NCBI RefSeq assembly: GCF_023022985.1
Contig: NZ_CP095461.1
Location: 1,798,001 to 1,862,000, forward strand
DNA from: Arthrobacter gengyunqii
GTDB taxonomy: Bacteria; Actinomycetota; Actinomycetes; Actinomycetales; Micrococcaceae
Direction of reading: 5' to 3'
DNA length: 64,000 nucleotides
A program made the position numbers and the translations under genes. The notes beneath the pieces are model-generated. The model saw only the letters and a program-made list of their open reading frames with translations, was not told where the DNA came from and searched no databases. Position 1 is the first letter of the stretch, and each line of letters starts with the position of its first letter. Shown piece after piece: positions 46,466 to 55,147 of this stretch.

Positions 46466-46741
46466 TTATGCATGCACCAGATGCGTGGGAATCGGGACTT
46501 CCGTGGCCGACCGTGTGTCCGGTGCGGAAACGGAACCCGTCATGTTCTCCCGTCGGTCGAGCTCCTCCGCGACGAACTCGAGCCGGAACCTGGTTTCAAG
46601 CTCGGTCGCTCCGTCTTGCTGATATTCGAAGCCGGCCTGCCGGTGGAGCTTGCTGTTGAGGATTTCCAGGGCGTCTGTCGTCAGCTCTTCGAGCTGCTCG
46701 GGAAACGAGTCTTGGGGGGTGAGTCTGCTGGAGAAAGTCAT
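46466..46741 (-). CDS. Small hypothetical protein
   Basis: 91 residues, acidic and helical (E-Q-L-E-E-L-T-T-D-A-L-E-I-L-N-S-K-L-H-R-Q), ending in a flexible tail. Balanced amino-acid use and no Arg/Pro excess suggest it is real. No family recognised. The ATG at 46750 is in frame but the one at 46741 gives a more natural start. No operon partner. Confidence 0.5.
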   Translation of the reverse strand: MTFSSRLTPQDSFPEQLEELTTDALEILNSKLHRQAGFEYQQDGATELETRFRLEFVAEELDRRENMTGSVSAPDTRSATEVPIPTHLVHA

Positions 46742-47014
46742 GGGTACCAATCAAGGTTGGACGAGCCGGCATAGTGCGGCAGGCGTCGATGAAGAGGAGT
46801 CCGGAGATTGCGTCCGCGGCCGCCGTGGCAGCCACAGACGGGGAAGCCTTGAGTAATGAGAGTTGTGGTCCGCAGTGTTCTCAACGGTCACTCTTCACTG
46901 TCGAGGATACCCGTAGCCGACGCCGTCACCTACGAGTTCCCGAATCGATCTTCGTGTCCCTCAGCCTGCCCTGCTTCACCGGCCGTTGTGTGGCTGTGGT
47001 GTGCGGCTGTGGTG
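46742..47014. other. Intergenic region
   Basis: About 270 bases between two leftward genes. I saw no supported gene, hairpin or operator. Confidence 0.4.
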
Positions 47015-47749
47015 TCAGACTTCCGGAGCCAGCATCGAGCGCAGCGTCCTGGCGTTGCGGACGGCGTGGCCCTCGCCGTCGTTGTTGAAATAGACGTACA
47101 CGTCCTTATCCGTTAGCTGCCATTCGCGGATCCGGCCCGCCCACCACTGCAAATCACCGTCGCTGTAGGAGCCGGCATAAAGATACTCATGATCCGGGCC
47201 GTGCATCCGCAGATAGACGAACGACGCCGTCGCACGCAGGTTACACGGCAGGTGGGCTCCGCTCATGACGGTATACGCGGCGTCGTGCCGCTCAAGAAGG
47301 CCGTAGACATCGTCGGTTTCCCAACTCGGATGGCGGAATTCAACTGCGGTTCTTATCCCGCCGGGAAGGGAGGACAAGAAGTAGTCCAAGCGTGCGTCGT
47401 CGCGCTCCATGTTGGGCGGCAACTGAACAACCAGGACTCCGGCTTTATGACCCAGTTCCTTCCAGCAACGGCTGATCCTGCCGATCCACTCCTCGGGTTC
47501 GCGGAGCTTTCGCGCATGGGTCAGGCCTCTCGGTGCCTTGACCGAGAATTGGTAGTTCTCCGGCAGCCGGTCCCGATAGGCCGCAAAGGCCGGCTCACGC
47601 GGCCACCGGTAGAAACTCCCGTTGAACTCAACCGTGTCGAATTCTGCGGCATAAGTCTCCAGCCAGAGACGGTTCGGCACGCCGGACGGATACAGGACGT
47701 TCCGCCAATCGCTGTAACTCCAGCCGGAAGTGCCGATGTGCAGAGCCAT
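47015..47749 (-). CDS. DUF72 domain-containing protein
   Basis: 244 residues, a full-length DUF72 (YecE-like) barrel. The start L-H-I-G-T-S-G-W-S-Y-S-D-W, then F-D-T-V-E-F-N-G-S-F-Y-R-W-P and F-S-V-K-A-P-R-G-L-T-H are family landmarks, as is V-Y-V-Y-F-N-N-D-G-E-G-H-A-V-R-N-A near the end. The fold is a TIM barrel; the reaction is unknown. It ends a short leftward run of genes. Confidence 0.92.
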   Translation of the reverse strand: MALHIGTSGWSYSDWRNVLYPSGVPNRLWLETYAAEFDTVEFNGSFYRWPREPAFAAYRDRLPENYQFSVKAPRGLTHARKLREPEEWIGRISRCWKELGHKAGVLVVQLPPNMERDDARLDYFLSSLPGGIRTAVEFRHPSWETDDVYGLLERHDAAYTVMSGAHLPCNLRATASFVYLRMHGPDHEYLYAGSYSDGDLQWWAGRIREWQLTDKDVYVYFNNDGEGHAVRNARTLRSMLAPEV

Positions 47750-47784
47750 GCCCCTAGCCTGCCTTGCCGTCTACTTGAACCTGC

Positions 47785-48405
47785 TTACTCGAACCGTGTG
47801 GGGTCGCCGGTGCCGTAGCGCACGATGTCAGGTTCGCCGCTCGAAAAGTCGATGACCGTGGTGAGGTCCGGAGGGCAGAATCCCGCATCCAGAACAGCTT
47901 CCACCTGGTGGTCCAGCCGTTCCTTGATTTCCCAGCCCTCGGTCAGGGGATCTTCTTCACCGGGCAGCAGCAGGGTGCTCGAGATCAATGGTTCGCCCAG
48001 CTCTTCCAGCAGGGCCAAAACGACCTTATTGTCTGGGATGCGGACGCCCACCGTTTTTTTCTTGGGCTGTGACAGCCAACGCGGTACTTCTTTCACGGCC
48101 GGCAGGATGAAGGTGTAACTGCCCGGAGTGACCGCTTTGATGCTGCGGAAAATATCATTGTCCATCTTCACGAATTGCCCGAGCTGCGCGAAGTCCCGGC
48201 ACATCAGCGTGAAGTGGTGCTTGTCATTCAGGTGGCGGATGGACCGGATGCGGTCCAGTGCGTCCTTGTTGCTCAGCTGAGCACCGAGCGCATAACAGGA
48301 ATCTGTGGGATAGGCGATCAGACCGCCGGAGCGCAGAATCGCGGCCACTTGGCCGATGGTGCGCTGCTGCGGATTCTCAGGATGAATGTCGAAATATCGT
48401 GCCAT
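47785..48405 (-). CDS. Sua5/YciO/YrdC-family protein
   Basis: 206 residues, one YrdC-like domain. G-G-L-I-A-Y-P-T-D-S-C-Y-A-L-G is the ATP/threonine-binding start, then R-H-L-N-D-K-H-H-F-T-L and K-T-V-G-V-R-I-P-D-N. The family makes threonylcarbamoyl-AMP for tRNA t6A, but this sequence is closer to YciO, whose own role is less certain. No C-terminal Sua5 domain. It lies between the DUF72 gene and the DUF222/HNH gene. Confidence 0.85.
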   Translation of the reverse strand: MARYFDIHPENPQQRTIGQVAAILRSGGLIAYPTDSCYALGAQLSNKDALDRIRSIRHLNDKHHFTLMCRDFAQLGQFVKMDNDIFRSIKAVTPGSYTFILPAVKEVPRWLSQPKKKTVGVRIPDNKVVLALLEELGEPLISSTLLLPGEEDPLTEGWEIKERLDHQVEAVLDAGFCPPDLTTVIDFSSGEPDIVRYGTGDPTRFE

Positions 48406-48449
48406 GTCTTGAGCTTACCGCTGGCCGGTTACGACGGTGGGAACGGTGA

Positions 48450-50081
48450 TCAGAACGGCGGTGGATCGTCGCCGTAGTCAGCGGGACTTTCGTCTGTACC
48501 TCCCCGGCAGGAAGCATCGGGCCGAACGGGCTGCGCTGCGGCAACGCCAGTGTCGGGTCCTTTCGCCAGCGTGAGATGCGGGTCGGTGTGGTAGGCCCTT
48601 CCGCCGGGCGAGGTCCACTCGATGATTCCGGGTGAGTGTTGTCGGGCTTTCCAGAAGCCGCGGGTTTTGAACATGTGGTGCCGCCGGCAGAGGTGTTCGA
48701 GGTTGTCGTGGTCGGTGGTGCCGCCGTGGGACCAGGGCTTGGTGTGGTCAATCTCGGAAATGACGGCGTTGGTCCTGCATCCCGGGAATCGGCAGGTGCC
48801 GTCGCGGGCACGGAGCCACCGTTGCAGTCCGGCAGGGACTTTCCGTCGCCGGCCGACCCGCAAAATCTCATCGGTGCCCGGGTGACGTTCCACCGCTGTC
48901 CAGTGGGCTGCCTGCCGGGCAAGCCTGCGGGCGGTTTCAGGGCTGATGGGCCCGTACCCGTGAAGTTCAGCGGGCTGTTCATCGGCGCCGAAGAGGGTTT
49001 CCGCATTGATCAGGACCAGGATTTCGGTGCGGGCCCTGGCCCGGGCTCGGGCCTTGGCGTCCCTGGCGTCCTTGGTGCCGCCGTTGTCCCGGGTATCCAT
49101 GATCGGGTGGTTGTCCGGACGATCATCAGCGCGGTTATCGTGGACGTCCCCACCTGCATCCCCACCTTCATCCCCAACCGCATCCTCGCCCTCGCCCTCG
49201 CCCTCGAGGAGGTCAGCCAGGATGTCCGCCCGCAGCGCATCCACAAGCCGCGGGTCCCCGGCAGCCTGTTCACCCCGCGCAGCAGTGGTCAACTGCGTGT
49301 AAATCAACTGGGCCCGGGCAGCCGGCAACAACGCCGACAACCACGACATCCCGTCCTCGTCCGGTGCCAAACAGACCCGGCGCCGCTCAAACGCCGTCTT
49401 GTGCCGGACGCTAATGGTCTCCGGATACGCCTTTTCCCGCATCCGGCGGGCCTTCACCCGAAACTGCGACGACGTCTGACCCGCGGCAGCCATTTCCAGC
49501 AGATCATTTTCAAAGCCAGCCAGCGCGGCCTCGGGGACATTCTGGGACTGGTCCAGCACGGTTTGCACATGCCCGTAACTGAGGGTGCCCGCTTCCAAAC
49601 CAGCCAGCGTTGCCGTGTGGGTGGAACACAGCCGTCCGGCATCGCTCATGAGCATCTTCGCGGTGTTGGTAGGCAGATGCAGGATCGCGGCGGATTCCTC
49701 CGCAGCAAGACTGAACGTCAGCCCCGGATCCTCCCTACCGATGTCTTGGAGCAAGTCGTCGCGGAATACGGTCTCCATCCGGTGCAGCACTTTCGCTTGC
49801 TGAGCTTGAGCCCAGCGCATCAGGGAATCCAACCGTGACAGCACAGCCCCGGCTTCGTCCTGGCTCAGGGACTCTGCAGCCTGCAGAGCGAGGGATCCGG
49901 TGAACCCCTCACGGTAGGTGGGGCCGGGGTGGGAGACCTGCGCGGGATCGTACTGGGCAGGAGGGCTCCCGGCGGTACCTGGCTCAGCCTCGTAAACCGA
50001 CAGGCTCGCGCCAGCAGCCTGTCCGGCACCGGTGGGTTCACCAGTGTCGCCGCGCCGCCGAGAAGATCCGTTCTGATCCAT
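48450..50081 (-). CDS. DUF222 / HNH endonuclease domain protein, second copy
   Basis: 543 residues. DUF222 covers about 50-300. A charged, Asp/Gly-rich linker (about 300-345, D-N-R-A-D-D-R-P-D-N-H) separates it from the HNH module near 425-480: C-R-F-P-G-C-R, E-I-D-H-T-K-P-W-S-H-G-G, N-L-E-H-L-C-R-R-H-H. It diverges strongly from the copy at 1072-2694 in the linker and has ordinary C-ending codons, so it is not a recent duplicate. Function unproven. Confidence 0.88.
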   Translation of the reverse strand: MDQNGSSRRRGDTGEPTGAGQAAGASLSVYEAEPGTAGSPPAQYDPAQVSHPGPTYREGFTGSLALQAAESLSQDEAGAVLSRLDSLMRWAQAQQAKVLHRMETVFRDDLLQDIGREDPGLTFSLAAEESAAILHLPTNTAKMLMSDAGRLCSTHTATLAGLEAGTLSYGHVQTVLDQSQNVPEAALAGFENDLLEMAAAGQTSSQFRVKARRMREKAYPETISVRHKTAFERRRVCLAPDEDGMSWLSALLPAARAQLIYTQLTTAARGEQAAGDPRLVDALRADILADLLEGEGEGEDAVGDEGGDAGGDVHDNRADDRPDNHPIMDTRDNGGTKDARDAKARARARARTEILVLINAETLFGADEQPAELHGYGPISPETARRLARQAAHWTAVERHPGTDEILRVGRRRKVPAGLQRWLRARDGTCRFPGCRTNAVISEIDHTKPWSHGGTTDHDNLEHLCRRHHMFKTRGFWKARQHSPGIIEWTSPGGRAYHTDPHLTLAKGPDTGVAAAQPVRPDASCRGGTDESPADYGDDPPPF

Positions 50082-50204
50082 GTGTTCAGGCTTTCACCCG
50101 GCACTGACATTTCCGTCCCGAAAACAGCCCAAAAAGACCCAAAACAGGAGCTTTTCGGGGCCTTGAAATACCCGTCTTTTTTCTGCAACTACCTAGTTCC
50201 CGGC

Positions 50205-50240
50205 GGGACAAGACACGGGACAGGACACAGGACAAGACGG
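50205..50240. repeat. Three imperfect 12-bp tandem repeats
   Basis: GGGACAAGACAC, GGGACAGGACAC and AGGACAAGACGG in a row, upstream of the second DUF222 gene. Function unknown; the 230-base intergenic region around it has no gene. Confidence 0.55.
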
Positions 50241-50311
50241 ACGGGCCTCTCGCCCTTCCGATCCGAGAGAAAACGCGATGGAAAACCCGGACCGGAAGGG
50301 AAGGGATCTTC

Positions 50312-51061
50312 TCAGTAGAGCTTGATGGTGCCGCCGTCGGCCATCAGGGTCTGGCCGGTCAGGTAGCGCGACTCGTCGCTGGCCAGGAATGCCACGATCG
50401 GAGCGATGTCCTTCTCCGGATCGCCCAAACGCCCCAGCGGAACACCGTTCACAACCTCCTGGTACGCCTCGGGGTAAGCCTTGCTCCACTGGATAATGCC
50501 CGGGGTCAGAGCCACAGGGCTAACAACGTTGGCACGGATGCCGTCCGCTGCCCATTCGTTGGCAGCAGTCCGGGTGATGGCACGGATAGCTTCCTTGGCT
50601 GCGGCATAGGCAACCTGGTTGGGGAGGCCCTTGATGCCGGCCCCGGAACCAAAGTTCACGATGCTGCCTTGCGTCTTCTTCAGCTCGGGATGGGCTGCCT
50701 GCATCAGGTACAGGGTGGCCATGGTTCCGGTGCCGAAGGAAAGGTTCCAGATTTCCGGAGTGGTTTCCAGAATGGGGGCCTGCTTGGAGGCATGCGCGTT
50801 GTTGACGAGAATGTCCAGCTTGCCAAACCGCTCCACGGTTTCAGCCACAATCTCTGCGGAGCTTTCGGGCAGCGAGATGTCCTTGCAGATAAAGATGGCC
50901 TCACCCAGATCTGCCAGGTCCGCCACCAGCTTGTCGCCCTGTTCCTGATTGATGTCGACGATCGCCACTTTGGCACCTTCGGAAAGGAAGTGGCGGACAA
51001 TACCCTGACCGATTCCGCCGGCGCCGCCGGTGACGATGGCCGTTTTGTTGCTGAGTTTCAC
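50312..51061 (-). CDS. Short-chain dehydrogenase/reductase (SDR)
   Basis: 249 residues, classical SDR. T-G-G-A-G-G-I-G-Q-G-I binds NAD(P), N-N-A-H follows, and the active site has Y-A-A-A-K (Y-x3-K). The residue after the second strand is Asp (V-D-I-N), which favours NAD. The C-terminus V-A-F-L-A-S-D-E-S-R-Y-L-T-G-Q-T-L-M-A-D-G-G is standard. Substrate unknown. It overlaps the TetR gene by four bases and is probably repressed by it. Confidence 0.92.
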   Translation of the reverse strand: MKLSNKTAIVTGGAGGIGQGIVRHFLSEGAKVAIVDINQEQGDKLVADLADLGEAIFICKDISLPESSAEIVAETVERFGKLDILVNNAHASKQAPILETTPEIWNLSFGTGTMATLYLMQAAHPELKKTQGSIVNFGSGAGIKGLPNQVAYAAAKEAIRAITRTAANEWAADGIRANVVSPVALTPGIIQWSKAYPEAYQEVVNGVPLGRLGDPEKDIAPIVAFLASDESRYLTGQTLMADGGTIKLY

Positions 51062-51777
51062 TGTTGCTCCTTCTTAGCGGCGGACGGCGATGTTTGCACT
51101 GTCCGCAGATTTATCAAGATGCGGGCGGAAATACCGCGCAGGAAGCTGTCCACGGCAAAGTCCAGGGACCTGCGGGAAGCGTCATAGGTGATGCCGCGCC
51201 CCCGAAAAGCGGCGGCCAGGCTGTCGTCACCCGGGCCGTCGTCGTTATTCAGGCGTACGACGGCGTTGGGCCGGGACGGGCGGTGCACACCGGGTCCGGG
51301 GTTGGCGGCGAGGGCCAGTGTCGACGTCCCGATCACGATGGCGGAAATTCCCACCACGCAGTCGAAGCACTCCTCCGGAGCCAGCCCGGCGTCCTGCAAC
51401 GCGCGAAGCAGATGCTCCAGCTCAGCGGTGGGTGCCAAGTCCAGCAGACGGCCGGGGCCCAGAACAATCTGCAGCAGCCAGGGATGCTGTACAAAGTTCT
51501 CCCACAGCGACGCCGCCAGATGACGGAGCATCTCCTGCCAAGAAGCCGGCGGCGGCGGGATAAGGCCGGAGTGCCGGGCAGTCTGGCCCGCCATCGCAAG
51601 CAGCAGGGAATCCCGGTTGTCAATGTGCCGGTACAGGGCCATCGCGGACACACCGAGAGTATCGGCAATTCGCCGCATCGAGACGGACTCCAGTCCTTCT
51701 CCATCCGCCAGGGTCACGCCGCACGCCGCTATGGCCTGCGCTGACAGCTCGGGGCGGCGATGCTCGGATGTCGACAT
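51058..51777 (-). CDS. TetR-family transcriptional regulator
   Basis: 239 residues. Helix-turn-helix M-R-R-I-A-D-T-L-G-V-S-A-M-A-L-Y-R-H-I-D-N-R-D lies near 40-60, and the C-terminal part resembles TetR_C types. The frame is open to 51813, but those codons consist largely of the palindrome GTATACGCTGTATAC, so the ATG right after it is preferred. That leaves no ribosome site, which suggests a leaderless message. It should control itself and the SDR gene downstream. Confidence 0.88.
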   Translation of the reverse strand: MSTSEHRRPELSAQAIAACGVTLADGEGLESVSMRRIADTLGVSAMALYRHIDNRDSLLLAMAGQTARHSGLIPPPPASWQEMLRHLAASLWENFVQHPWLLQIVLGPGRLLDLAPTAELEHLLRALQDAGLAPEECFDCVVGISAIVIGTSTLALAANPGPGVHRPSRPNAVVRLNNDDGPGDDSLAAAFRGRGITYDASRRSLDFAVDSFLRGISARILINLRTVQTSPSAAKKEQQ

Positions 51778-51792
51778 GTATACAGCGTATAC
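51778..51792. promoter_or_regulatory. TetR operator abutting the start codon
   Basis: GTATAC-AGC-GTATAC, an inverted repeat with each arm itself palindromic, directly before the ATG at 51777. On the minus strand TACGCT at -12 to -7 fits a -10 box if transcription starts at the ATG, so repressor would cover it. Confidence 0.65.
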
Positions 51793-51978
51793 CTGAAACG
51801 TCTCGTTGTGCATCAGGGGCGGCTCGGCGATGTGATCTTCTTCTCAGGGCCGTGTCGCTGCCGGACGGGCGAGGACCGGTGAAATGCGCGCGGGCCAGCG
51901 AAAGGAGGGCGAGGTTGTACATCCGTAACACTGCTGCCGTCAAGACCGATCCACAGAAAGCCGTTGTATCTTGGGCGG

Positions 51979-54324
51979 ATGCGACAAAACAACTCCTCCA
52001 TGCTGGGCAGACTCGGCACCTCCGGCCGGCTGGTGTTGTTCCTGGTGGTCAGTGCCTTTTGCGGGGCGCTGGTGGCAGGAATCTTCATTCCCACTGCGGC
52101 TGTCGGAGCCTCCGGCGCAAACATCGTCCTGGACGCCATGGAAGACCTTCCCGACGAGTTCCAGACCGGACCTCTGGACGAGGGGTCCAAGATCTACTCG
52201 GCCGACGGCGTTCTGCTTGCCTCGTTCTACGCGCAGAACCGGATCCCGGTGACGCTGGACTCGATTTCGCCGCACATGCAGGACGCGATTGTCGCCATTG
52301 AGGACAACCGGTTCTATGAGCACGGGGGAGTGGATGCCAAGGGCGTTGCACGCGCTCTGGCCTCCAACCTGACCAAGGACAGCACGCAGGGTGCCTCCAC
52401 CCTGACCATGCAGTACGTGAACAACGTGCTTATCGACCAGGGCGTGGCTGAAGGCAAGAGCGGCGACGACCTCACCATCAGCGGAACCAAGAATTTCACC
52501 GACAAAATCCGTGAAGCAAAGCTCTCCCTCGCCGTCGAGAAGGAGTACTCCAAGGACGAGATCCTGGAGGGCTACCTGAACATCGTGCTGTTCAGCGGCC
52601 GCACGTACGGCATTGAAGCGGCGGCCCAGAACTTCTTCGGCATTCCCGCTGCCAACCTGAACGTTGCGCAGTCGGCCATGCTTGCCGGCATGGTGCAGTC
52701 GCCGAACAACTTCAATCCCTTCACCAACCCGGAGGGCACCCGGGAACGCCGTGACGTCGTCCTCGCAGCGATGCTGCGCTACGACAAGATCACACAGCAG
52801 CAGTACGACGACGCCGTCGCCTCCGATCTGCAGCTGAACCCCCAGCCCGCTGCGCACTCGGGTTGCGTGGGAGCCGAAATGGCCGACTACTTCTGCAGCT
52901 ACGTGGAGCAGGTCATCCTGTCTTCGGATGAGTTTGGCGTGGATGAAACAGCTCGTGCCAAGCTGCTGGCCCGCGGCGGCCTGACCATCACCACCACGCT
53001 TGATTCACGACTCCAGGAGCAGGCCCAGACCCAGATAGAAGCACAGGTGCCCGTAGGGGACGCCTCCGGAGCGGGATCCGCCATGGTGTCGGTGGAACCA
53101 GGAACCGGAAAAATCCTGGCCATGGCCCAGAACACTGATTACACGCCCGAAGAGGGCCCCGGAAACACCCAGCTGAACTTCAACGTCGACAAGAATATGG
53201 GCGGCACCTCCAATGGTTTCCAGCCCGGATCCACGATGAAGCCGTTCACCACTGTTGCTTACCTCGAGGCCGGTGGAAGCATCGACGACGTGATTGATGC
53301 CTCCCGCACCACATACCCGGCCGGTTACGACTGGACCGCCAGCTGCCTGCCGGAAGATGCATACTTCGAGGAATGGAAGTTCAAGAACGCCCAGGACGGC
53401 TACGAACGCCGCATGACCGTGGGTGACGGGCTGACTTGGTCCGCCAACACGGCCACCGTCGCCCAGGCCTCGCAGCTGGACTTGTGCGACATCCGTGACG
53501 CCGCCGCCCGCATGGGCGTGCACCGCGCCGTCGACGGGGAACCCCTGGAAGTGAATAATCCCTCCTTCGTCCTGGGCAGTCAGGAAGTAACGCCGCTGAC
53601 CATGGCGGCTGCTTACGCGACCTTCGCCAGCGGCGGCGAGTACTGCGAACCCATCGCCCTCACCCAGGTCAGCGATTCCCGGGGCAATGCCTACAAAGTC
53701 CCCGAGGAACAGTGCGAGCGTGCCATTTCCGAGGAGATTGCCAAGGAAGTGTCCGAACCACTGCAGAATCTGGTGAACAGCGGCCCCGGCGCCCTGGAGC
53801 CCCTTGGTGTTCCCGCGGCTGCTAAGACCGGCACTACCGACGTCTCCGAGCAGACCTGGACCGTGGGTTACACCGAGGGCATCTCAACTGCCTCATGGGT
53901 GGGCAACTGGACGTCCTATTCATCGCTGAACGACCTGCCCATCAACGGCGTTGCCCGCAGCTATGTGGACGGATCCACCATTGCGGGCGCGCAGTGGACC
54001 GAGTACATGCGGGCCGTGGCACCGCTCTATGCCACCGGCGAGCTGACAGACCCCAACCGGGTTCCCGCTCCGGCCCCGGAACCGGAGGAACCGGAAGAGA
54101 AGCCCGAGGAAACTCCGACCCCGACACCGACCCCGGAGGCTCCCGCGGAAACCGGAGCCAACCCGGCTCCGACCAGTGAGCCTGCACCGCCGGCCGCCCC
54201 GGAGGCACCGGCACCTGAGCCGTCCGTACCGGCCCAGCCTGCTCCAGCACCGGCGCCGGCACCGGACCCCGTTGTGCCTCCGGTCGAGCCCGCACCCGCA
54301 GCAACGCCCCCTGCCGGCGCCTGA
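51979..54324 (+). CDS. Class A penicillin-binding protein (PBP1)
   Basis: 781 residues. An N-terminal membrane helix (about 15-40) leads to the glycosyltransferase domain with E108 in E-D-N-R-F-Y-E-H and S-T-L-T-M-Q. The transpeptidase has S418-T-M-K, S-A-N and K-T-G-T-T. A tail of about 90 residues is made of Pro, Glu, Ala and Thr and is probably extended in the wall. It polymerises glycan strands and cross-links peptides. The frame begins at 51964 (TTG), but the ATG at 51979 with GGGCGG before it is preferred. Confidence 0.93.
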   Translation: MRQNNSSMLGRLGTSGRLVLFLVVSAFCGALVAGIFIPTAAVGASGANIVLDAMEDLPDEFQTGPLDEGSKIYSADGVLLASFYAQNRIPVTLDSISPHMQDAIVAIEDNRFYEHGGVDAKGVARALASNLTKDSTQGASTLTMQYVNNVLIDQGVAEGKSGDDLTISGTKNFTDKIREAKLSLAVEKEYSKDEILEGYLNIVLFSGRTYGIEAAAQNFFGIPAANLNVAQSAMLAGMVQSPNNFNPFTNPEGTRERRDVVLAAMLRYDKITQQQYDDAVASDLQLNPQPAAHSGCVGAEMADYFCSYVEQVILSSDEFGVDETARAKLLARGGLTITTTLDSRLQEQAQTQIEAQVPVGDASGAGSAMVSVEPGTGKILAMAQNTDYTPEEGPGNTQLNFNVDKNMGGTSNGFQPGSTMKPFTTVAYLEAGGSIDDVIDASRTTYPAGYDWTASCLPEDAYFEEWKFKNAQDGYERRMTVGDGLTWSANTATVAQASQLDLCDIRDAAARMGVHRAVDGEPLEVNNPSFVLGSQEVTPLTMAAAYATFASGGEYCEPIALTQVSDSRGNAYKVPEEQCERAISEEIAKEVSEPLQNLVNSGPGALEPLGVPAAAKTGTTDVSEQTWTVGYTEGISTASWVGNWTSYSSLNDLPINGVARSYVDGSTIAGAQWTEYMRAVAPLYATGELTDPNRVPAPAPEPEEPEEKPEETPTPTPTPEAPAETGANPAPTSEPAPPAAPEAPAPEPSVPAQPAPAPAPAPDPVVPPVEPAPAATPPAGA

Positions 54325-54350
54325 CCGGTATTGACTGGTACCTAGCACTG

Positions 54351-54390
54351 CAAAATGCTCCGCACCCCCGACGGGATGCGGAGCATTTTG
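54351..54390 (+). terminator. Terminator after the PBP gene
   Basis: Arms CAAAATGCTCCGCA and TGCGGAGCATTTTG are perfectly complementary across a 12-base loop; A and T runs at both sides allow action in both directions. Confidence 0.9.
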
Positions 54391-54460
54391 CTCTGCCTGA
54401 TTACACGCCTGCAAAGCTCCTGCCCTTGTGCCGCAGAGGAACTGCCCGCACTCTGGACTC

Positions 54461-54742
54461 ATGAAAATGCACTCCGGACTTTCTAGAGACACGCATTCCC
54501 ACAGCGCATCCAACAGCATGTCACGCCACCGCGTGCTCGCGCTGCCTGCAATGAGCGCCAGGACACTGGCGGTCGGAGCCTTTTCGCTGGGAGCCGTTGC
54601 CATGGGAGCTGTGGCGGTGGGAGCCCTGGCCATCGGCAAAGCCAGCGTTGGCCGGGCCGACATCAAGGAGCTGTACGTTGGCCGGCTCCAAGTGGATGAA
54701 CTCGTGGTGGCGGAATCCACCAGACCTGAGCTCGGACTTTGA
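54461..54742 (+). CDS. Small protein of tandem five-residue repeats
   Basis: 93 residues. From about residue 35 the sequence has a five-residue period for about ten units, x-V/L/I-G-x-x (A-V-G-A-F, S-L-G-A-V, A-M-G-A-V, A-V-G-A-L, A-I-G-K-A, S-V-G-R-A ...), ending D-E-L-V-V. Such periodicity suggests a pentapeptide-type right-handed beta-helix. The first 30 residues are polar. The start is uncertain (54428, 54461 or 54467). No family recognised. A terminator precedes it and the next gene starts 135 bases on. Confidence 0.55.
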   Translation: MKMHSGLSRDTHSHSASNSMSRHRVLALPAMSARTLAVGAFSLGAVAMGAVAVGALAIGKASVGRADIKELYVGRLQVDELVVAESTRPELGL

Positions 54743-54877
54743 CAACCGCGGCGTGAGGTTCTGAAGCCTGGCCGCATTCGTGGCCAAATCCCTCGGGCAC
54801 CTAAGATGGCAAGGTCACTTAGCACCTTCCGGAGTTCCCCAGCCGGAGCCGGATCTTTTCAAAGAAGGAAATACACC

Positions 54878-55144
54878 ATGATCGGTTTCATCGTTGCAGG
54901 ACTCGTTATCGGCGCTCTCGCGCGCCTGATCAAGCCGGGAAAGCAGAACCTGAGCCTGCTGGCCACGCTGCTGCTCGGTCTCGCCGGTTCCGTGATCGGC
55001 GGCGTCATTGCCAATCTGATCGGTACCGGAGATATCTTCGAGCTGAACATCTTCGGCTTCATTGTTGCCGTGATTGCTTCCATCCTGCTGATCGGCGTGG
55101 CTGAAGGCATGTCCGGCCGCGGCAAGGGACAGGTTCGCCGCTAG
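54878..55144 (+). CDS. GlsB/YeaQ/YmgE-family small membrane protein
   Basis: 88 residues with three hydrophobic helices separated by short loops: G-F-I-V-A-G-L-V-I-G-A-L-A-R-L, then L-L-L-G-L-A-G-S-V-I-G-G, then I-V-A-V-I-A-S-I. This is the transglycosylase-associated (GlsB/YeaQ) family, tied to general stress. The ATG lies nine bases after AAGGAA. It is convergent with the alditol oxidase, three bases apart. Confidence 0.9.
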   Translation: MIGFIVAGLVIGALARLIKPGKQNLSLLATLLLGLAGSVIGGVIANLIGTGDIFELNIFGFIVAVIASILLIGVAEGMSGRGKGQVRR

Positions 55145-55147
55145 TCC

